NCBI RefSeq assembly: GCF_002382885.1
Contig: NZ_NWVL01000017.1
Location: 50,608-114,607, forward strand
From: Streptomyces sp. WZ.A104
Lineage (GTDB): Bacteria > Actinomycetota > Actinomycetes > Streptomycetales > Streptomycetaceae
Direction of reading: 5' to 3'
DNA length: 64,000 nucleotides
A program made the translations under genes and the position numbers. Shown in pieces: positions 59,311 to 64,000 of the stretch; the first letter of the stretch is position 1, and each line of letters starts with the position of its first letter. The notes under the pieces were generated by a model, which did no database searches, was not told where the DNA came from, and worked only from the letters and a program-made list of their open reading frames with translations.

Positions 59311-60309
59311 ATGCGTAGCACATCGCAACACCCTCGGATTTCCGCCGACGCACCGGAGAATGGACCGCGGGCGCTGTCAGGTACGACAGACGCACAACTG
59401 CGTGCGCGCGGGGTCTTCATGTCAGAGTCGACGGCCGGGGATCCGACCATGCCGATATCCGCGGAGGCTCCGGCCGCGATCGCCGTCATCGCTCCGGCGA
59501 CGCTTCCGCGGATCGAGGAACCCGGGAAGATCGCCCCGAAGGACGCACGGGGGCTGGGGTCCCTGTTCTTCGAGCAGTTGCAGGTGCTCGAAGAGGGCAC
59601 ACCGGAGCACCAGTACGCCCGGAACACGCTGATCGAGATCAATCTGTCCCTGGTGCATTTCTCGGCTAGGAGATTTCGCAACCGTGGCAGCGGTGAGATG
59701 GAGGACATCGTCCAGGTCGGCACGATCGGGCTGATCAAGGCGATCGACCGATTCGAGCTCAGCCGTGAAGTGAAGTTCACCTCCTTCGCCATCCCCTACA
59801 TCGTCGGGGAGATCAAGAGGTTCTTCCGCGACTCCACCTGGGCCGTCCACGTGCCGCGCCGTCTGCAGGAGCTTCGCGTCACCCTGGCCAAGACCCGTGA
59901 AGAACTCGCCGGCCGACTCGATCGCGACCCCAGCGTCGCCGAACTCGCCCAGTACCTGGACCTCACCGCGGAAGAGGTCATAGAGGGCCTCATCGCCTCC
60001 AACGGCTACACCGCCGGCTCCCTGGACCTGCCCATCGGCGCCGAACACAACGGATCCGAGAACGTCACCTACGGAGATGTGAAGGGCGACGTCGATCCGG
60101 CCATGGAACTGGTCGAGAACCTCCACGCGCTGGCGCCGCTGCTGGAGGATCTCGACGACCGGGACCGCGAGATCGTAGCCATGCGCTTCGGCCAGGAGAT
60201 GACCCAGGCCCAGATCGGTGAGTATCTCGGCATCTCCCAGATGCAGGTCTCCCGACTCCTGACCCGCCTGCTGGCCAAGCTCCGCAGGGGCATGCTCAGC
60301 CAGAACTGA
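59311..60309 (+). CDS. SigB/SigF-family RNA polymerase sigma factor
   Basis: A 332-residue stress-type sigma factor. Region 2: NLSLVHFSARRFRNRGSGEM, then EDIVQVGTIGLIKAIDRFEL and EVKFTSFAIPYIVGEIKRFF (DNA melting and -10 recognition). Region 3: VPRRLQELRVTLAKTREELA. Region 4: RDREIVAMRFGQEMTQAQIG with EYLGISQMQVSRLL (-35 recognition). The N-terminus is about 70 residues longer than usual. GGGAG lies six bases before ATG 59311; ATG 59419, which would give a more typical length, and ATG 59305 are alternatives. With the STAS protein upstream it suggests a partner-switching stress pathway; no anti-sigma kinase is encoded in the window. Confidence 0.92.
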   Translation: MRSTSQHPRISADAPENGPRALSGTTDAQLRARGVFMSESTAGDPTMPISAEAPAAIAVIAPATLPRIEEPGKIAPKDARGLGSLFFEQLQVLEEGTPEHQYARNTLIEINLSLVHFSARRFRNRGSGEMEDIVQVGTIGLIKAIDRFELSREVKFTSFAIPYIVGEIKRFFRDSTWAVHVPRRLQELRVTLAKTREELAGRLDRDPSVAELAQYLDLTAEEVIEGLIASNGYTAGSLDLPIGAEHNGSENVTYGDVKGDVDPAMELVENLHALAPLLEDLDDRDREIVAMRFGQEMTQAQIGEYLGISQMQVSRLLTRLLAKLRRGMLSQN

Positions 60310-60340
60310 GCATGGTCAGCCCTCACCGGTACGAAAGTGA

Positions 60341-60372
60341 CTGCCCGCGACGCCCGACGTCGTCGCGGGCAG
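60341..60372 (+). terminator. hairpin after the sigma factor gene
   Basis: Perfect 12-bp stem (60341-60352 and 60361-60372) with an 8-base loop, 31 bases after the stop codon. Confidence 0.8.
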
Positions 60373-60425
60373 CCACCGGGCTCATGGCGGGCGGGAAACC
60401 CGGGCGGGCAGCGGGACATGCCCTG

Positions 60426-60667
60426 CAGGTGGATCTTCGAGCCGTACTTCCCCCGGTCGACAGGATTCGGACCTGTCAGGTCCCCCTTTTCAGGGCCCGC
60501 ATGTTCACCGAGTCGATCGCGCACCGCGACCAGTCCAGCTCGCCGCGGGCACCCAGTTCGTCAAGGACCAGGCGGTGGAGCTTGGCCCACACCCGTGCCT
60601 CCGGCAGCACCCGCTGGAACAACTCCCACAACTCGTCCGGCACCAACCGCTCAACGATCCCCACCAT
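60426..60667 (-). mobile_element. internally deleted IS5-family transposase remnant
   Basis: The minus-strand frame from 60667 reads MVGIVERLVPDELWELFQRV and then jumps to RVWAKLHRLVLDELGARGEL and DWSRCAIDSVNMRALKRGT. In full-length IS5-type transposases these blocks are separated by some 60-70 residues, so an in-frame internal deletion has occurred. A frameshift then leads to DLTGPNPVDRGKYGSKIHL (60426-60490). No terminal repeats are recognised. The element is dead. Confidence 0.78.
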
Positions 60668-60754
60668 GGCTCACGGAATACCGAGCTATCCAAATGAGAT
60701 TGCCTCTTACAGTAGTACGCGTCGCCACACGGATAGTCCGGGTTGCCTCAACGG

Positions 60755-60817
60755 ATGTTGGTGGACACCAACAAGAACAACCCGGATCGCACGGTCCGCC
60801 TCAGCTTCCTGGGCTGA
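60755..60817 (+). pseudogene. C-terminal fragment of a YjbQ-family gene
   Basis: Twenty codons reading LVDTNKNNPDRTVRLSFLG before a stop, almost the same as the end of the intact YjbQ protein at 3992-4414 (LVDTNKDNADRQVRLSFLG). It is a relic of a second copy, next to transposase remnants. Confidence 0.75.
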
Positions 60818-60849
60818 CGAAGCGGTCCGCCCAGGCCCGTACCACGCCG

Positions 60850-60951
60850 ACCGGTGCATGCAGAAGCGCCTGGGCGATTTCAGCCCCGTCGAGTTCGAAG
60901 AGAAGTGCCAGGCGCCAGGCCGAGCGGAGCGACCGAACGAGCGAACCTGAT
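60850..60951 (+). mobile_element. possible IS3-type transposase C-terminal scrap
   Basis: A short frame with RLGDFSPVEFEEKCQ, resembling the C-terminal LSPVEFE block of IS3-family OrfB. Too short for certainty. Confidence 0.3.
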
Positions 60952-61006
60952 CCCCGCTCGGGACAGCCCTTAGCCTCGAAGTTTCACGACGTTCGCACCG
61001 CACCCA

Positions 61007-61774
61007 CTATCCGGCCGCGTCGAGCTGATCGAACCGTGCCAGTGTCTGGCGGAAAGCGTCCGGCTCGATACCGAGGGGCGGGGTGAAGGAGTGCCGGAGG
61101 CTCGCCACCAAGTACACGGCGAATCCCAAGACGGTGCCGAGGAGAACCATCACCAGCATATGCCGCGGACCGGCGTTGATACCGACCAATGCGGGGAACA
61201 GGACGACCAGCACGGCTGTGGCGATCAAGGCGTAGAAGATCGGAACCGGGACAGCCCATCTCATGTCACTGGACCGCTGATTCCGGGACACGATCACGTC
61301 GTCCAGCTCGGTTCCGACCACTTCCTTGGCCTTCTCCTGCTCATCGTCCGCTGTCCGCGCGTGCGTAACGAGCAGTCGCGCCTCGTCGAGCGCGCTGGCG
61401 GCCCGCAGACTCATCTCCTGGTTCCTCATGAGAGACCATTCAGGCCCAGCCACCTCCCGCGTGTACGTCCTCAGTTGCTCACGAGTCTGTGAACGGACTT
61501 CCAGCGGCAGCCCGCGGGCATCGGCGTAGGCCGCCTCCAGATTCCTGGCCTCCTGATACGTGTGGTCGACGGCGGAATTGCGCTGCTGCCAGGAACTCGC
61601 CACCAGGAAAGCCGCCGTCAGGACGAACAACGCCAGTGTCGCACTTCCCACGAAAGTCAGTGCGGGAGCTTCCAGATGCGCCTTCTTCGAGGCCTCGCTG
61701 CGCGACAGCGCCCACGTCAGTCCGCACGCTGTCGCCGCACCGAGAAACGCGTACAAGAGACCCCAGCCGAGCAT
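61007..61774 (-). CDS. DUF4239-like (bestrophin-like) membrane protein
   Basis: A 255-residue membrane protein: two hydrophobic segments at the N-terminus (about 4-24 and 40-61), a roughly 110-residue soluble domain (HTYQEARNLEAAYADARGLP, LRTYTREVAGPEWSLM) and two C-terminal segments (about 175-193 and 205-226). The arrangement and the NLEAAY / YTREVAGPEW blocks fit DUF4239, a family of unknown function with bestrophin-like topology. ATG 61774 is two bases from the upstream stop, so it is in an operon with the surface protein before it. Confidence 0.78.
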   Translation of the reverse strand: MLGWGLLYAFLGAATACGLTWALSRSEASKKAHLEAPALTFVGSATLALFVLTAAFLVASSWQQRNSAVDHTYQEARNLEAAYADARGLPLEVRSQTREQLRTYTREVAGPEWSLMRNQEMSLRAASALDEARLLVTHARTADDEQEKAKEVVGTELDDVIVSRNQRSSDMRWAVPVPIFYALIATAVLVVLFPALVGINAGPRHMLVMVLLGTVLGFAVYLVASLRHSFTPPLGIEPDAFRQTLARFDQLDAAG

Positions 61775-61775
61775 G

Positions 61776-63113
61776 TCAGTTCTCTTTCTTCTGGGACTGC
61801 GAACTGCGTGAGTCGAGAGTCATTGCCACCAGGACAGCGGGGACGATGACCATCAAGAAGGCCATGATCGCCCAGTCCAGAGTGTTCACGAGTCCGCCGC
61901 CGGTCGGCGGGGACGGCAAGGCGGACCGGGCCGCGCCCTGCGGGCGTGAGGCGGGGGAGGCGGTCGGCGTGGTGACGGGGCGGTCGCCGGGAACCGGTCC
62001 GCCGGGGCGTGATCCTGGTGGGAATCGCTGTCCGGGTTCGGCGAGGTACGGCGGTGCGAGGAACTCACCGGCCACCCCCGCCTCGGCAGCGGCCGCTCCG
62101 GATACGGCGAATGGCGCCCGGGGGCCCGGTGGAAGTACGCCGGTCACGGGGTCCGCACCGCCAGGTCCAGGGCCGGGAGCCGTCGAGCCCTCTAGCGGGA
62201 GTGCGGGAAGAGTCGTGACGAGAGGAGGTGTGGCACGGGGAGGGGATGTGGGCGGGAGTCGCCCGTCCGGGCGTGTCGCCGAGGATGTGGCACGGGGAGA
62301 GGCTGTGGCCCGGGTTGGCCCGTCCTGGCGAGCCGCGGCGGGCGGGCCGGGCACGGAGTATCCCGCCGCCGCCTCGGCCGCGAGCGCGAGCGGGGGTAGC
62401 AACGATCCCGTAGTGGAAACCGCTCGGTCTGCCGTGGTACCGGATGCCCGAGCCACAGATGCATGACGACCAGGACTGTCCGGAGCCGCCGCCCAGCACT
62501 CGACATTCCCGCCAGTCGGCAAGCGCTTGGGAAGGCCCGCACCCGAAGAGCACTTCAGCGTACCGGCCTCGCGCAACAGCGGGTCCCGTAGTCGCAGGTT
62601 CTCCAGCCCGGCGGGGCCGGTGTACGTCAGACGATAGAAGAGACGTTTCTGCGACGCCGAACGGCGCAGGGTCAACTTGGCGGAGTGGGCGTTGTACCCC
62701 GCAGAGGTGGCGACCTGGGCGCGGCCGTACTCCTTCCTTGTCGCGACGCCCGTTGCCGTGACCTGACCGATGTGACGTCCTGCCAGGGCGACGATCGTCG
62801 CGCGGCACGTCATCGTGCCCAGCGGCTTCAGAGAAGTCTGGGGACACCGAATGCTCCCGCCGGTGACCTGGGCATCGCGCACCTCGATATTCCGCAGCCC
62901 GTATTCCGCCAGATTCCGCAGTTGGTATACGCGAATCAACTGCTGCCGCTCCCGGACCTGAACTCCGGGAGCGGTGACACTGTTGGTGGATACTGCCATT
63001 TTGAGTGCGTCCCTGTCCGTACCTCCCATCGGCACTGAACCGAGCAGGCACACCGCGACGCCAGACAACAGCATTGCCCGTGTCACACCAGACAGCTTGC
63101 GACCGAATCTCAC
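61776..63113 (-). CDS. secreted, membrane-anchored protein with DUF11-like repeats and Pro/Thr/Ser-rich stalk
   Basis: A 445-residue protein. An N-terminal signal sequence (MRFGRKLSGVTRAMLLSGVA, hydrophobic to about residue 30) precedes two beta-sandwich repeats (about 40-140 and 145-235) of the DUF11/DUF7507 type: YQLRNLAEYGLRNIEVRDAQ and FYRLTYTGPAGLENLRLRDP, each with a cysteine pair. A proline/threonine/serine/glycine-rich stalk of about 170 residues follows, then a C-terminal membrane helix (LDWAIMAFLMVIVPAVLVAM) and short charged tail. It is probably displayed on the cell surface. GTG 63113 is the assumed start. Two-gene operon with the DUF4239 protein. Confidence 0.78.
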   Translation of the reverse strand: MRFGRKLSGVTRAMLLSGVAVCLLGSVPMGGTDRDALKMAVSTNSVTAPGVQVRERQQLIRVYQLRNLAEYGLRNIEVRDAQVTGGSIRCPQTSLKPLGTMTCRATIVALAGRHIGQVTATGVATRKEYGRAQVATSAGYNAHSAKLTLRRSASQKRLFYRLTYTGPAGLENLRLRDPLLREAGTLKCSSGAGLPKRLPTGGNVECWAAAPDSPGRHASVARASGTTADRAVSTTGSLLPPLALAAEAAAGYSVPGPPAAARQDGPTRATASPRATSSATRPDGRLPPTSPPRATPPLVTTLPALPLEGSTAPGPGPGGADPVTGVLPPGPRAPFAVSGAAAAEAGVAGEFLAPPYLAEPGQRFPPGSRPGGPVPGDRPVTTPTASPASRPQGAARSALPSPPTGGGLVNTLDWAIMAFLMVIVPAVLVAMTLDSRSSQSQKKEN

Positions 63114-63141
63114 GCACTTATTATGCGATCAAGGGATCAAC

Positions 63142-63700
63142 TTAGGAATTCGCCACACGGAGGGCACCTCGACCGTTCCACAGGCCGTGTTCGGAATCTC
63201 GCTGGTGGACACGTGAGGTCGTCGGGGCTGGGTCGGCCGCGGTGAGCCGGGGGATCACTCTCGTGAACCGTTCATGGTCTGACGGCATATCCGGCAGCTC
63301 TGGTCTCAGGCTCGTGGGCCGCGGGCCCGGCAGAGCGAGACGCGGCCTGACTCCCTCCGCCTGCCCGGGCTGCGGCAACAGCGCCGCCAGCGAATCCGCT
63401 GGAGCATCGATATACGCACCGAGCTTCGGCAGCGCCTCGGTAGCCACCCGCGCCGCATGCCGCGCCTGCTGTCAGGCGTGCAACCGCCCGAACGTCACGA
63501 CGGCCTCCACTGCCAACCCGCCGCCGGCGCCGTACAGCGCGCCCTCGGCCCCTGAAAGCAGCCGACCTCCTCCGCGCGAGCCCGACACCCGCCGAGACGC
63601 CTTGCGTGCCAGCGGAATCCAGCGACGTATCAGTTGAACTGGCCTTGTTCCTAAAGAAGTTCCGCCTTTCCGGTGGAACATGGCCGGATCGCGACGGGGC
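63142..63700 (-). pseudogene. broken hypothetical gene with internal stop
   Basis: The minus strand reads SGAEGALYGAGGGLAVEAVV then TFGRLHA, a TGA stop at 63472-63474, and continues in the same frame as QQARHAARVATEALPKLGAY and IDAPADSLAALLPQPGQAEG. Continuous coding character on both sides suggests one protein interrupted by a nonsense mutation. I do not recognise the family. The last 300 bases of the window show only GC-rich low-complexity sequence. Confidence 0.4.
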
Positions 63701-64000
63701 AGCGCCCCGCTGAACACGGGCCCGGGGACGGAAGCCCGCGGCAGCGTGGTCAGCGAGCGGGGCGCGGCCATGACACCGCGGACAGCGCCTTGCCGACCAC
63801 GGCAGCGTGATCGCGGCCTCCCGCGCCGCAGACGCGGCCCGGCAACCGGTGTTGTCGGTGGGATGCTGCCCACCGGCCGCACCGCGGACGGTGGGTTCCG
63901 CGTCGCGGGCATGCGGCCCCGACCCCGGCCCCGGCCCCGGCGAGGCCGGGCCCCAGCGCCGAGGCGCGGAGTCCGCCCGCGTCGGCCGCGACCGCTCGGG

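Noticed and set aside
63900..63960. Possible CRISPR or tandem repeat array at the window end
   Set aside because: Short CCCCGG-type repeats are simple low-complexity GC sequence without regular repeat-spacer units.

Overview
The window is high-GC actinobacterial DNA, most likely from a Streptomyces chromosome. Codons strongly favour G or C at the third position, GTG/TTG starts and ATGA/TTGA gene overlaps are common, and the gene families are Streptomyces-like (MltG, LacI-type sugar regulators, SigB/SigF-type sigma factor, GAF-ANTAR proteins, DevR/OsdR-type two-component system, many tandem universal stress proteins). Decayed genes are frequent, as in a chromosome arm or accessory region.

Layout. 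(1) 1-5.7 kb: MltG, a flavin monooxygenase, a decayed aliphatic-sulfonate (ssu) locus, a YjbQ protein and a decayed LuxE-like adenylating enzyme. (2) 5.7-21 kb: an L-arabinose region. A YtfQ-R-T/YjfF-type ABC importer (minus strand) diverges from a LacI-family regulator, followed by araB-araD-araA and a second importer (ChvE-GguA-GguB type). Related palindromes lie in front of each transcription unit, so one regulator probably controls all of them. The gap between araA and chvE holds a 30-base G homopolymer. (3) 21-22.5 kb: aldose-epimerase and esterase remnants and a small cupin gene.

(4) 22.5-52.6 kb: a dormancy/hypoxia island. It contains AdhE, a CBS-BON protein, a broken NarK-like transporter, an FMN-binding PPOX protein, flavohemoglobin, Acg-type nitroreductases (one intact, one broken), pyruvate formate-lyase with its activase, a DevR/DevS-like (OsdR/OsdK) two-component system, a DoxX-like protein, a ribosome hibernation factor, seven two-domain universal stress proteins, a zinc alcohol dehydrogenase, a stand-alone cyclic-nucleotide-binding protein and a KhtTU-type K+/H+ antiporter. 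Many intergenic regions here carry a palindrome GGGNC-N4-GNCCC, the architecture of the mycobacterial DosR box, often as two copies 20-22 bp apart. I infer a DevR regulon that adds fermentation (PFL plus AdhE), NO/redox defence, ribosome hibernation and K+/pH control for survival without oxygen.

(5) 52.6-64 kb: a P-type ATPase stub, a membrane protein, an ANTAR protein, a fatty-acid desaturase, a sigma-like protein, and a stress-signalling group (STAS, two GAF-ANTAR proteins, a DUF4235 remnant, a SigB-family sigma factor). Then come transposon and YjbQ scraps and a two-gene membrane/surface operon. The last 0.9 kb has only a decayed reading frame.
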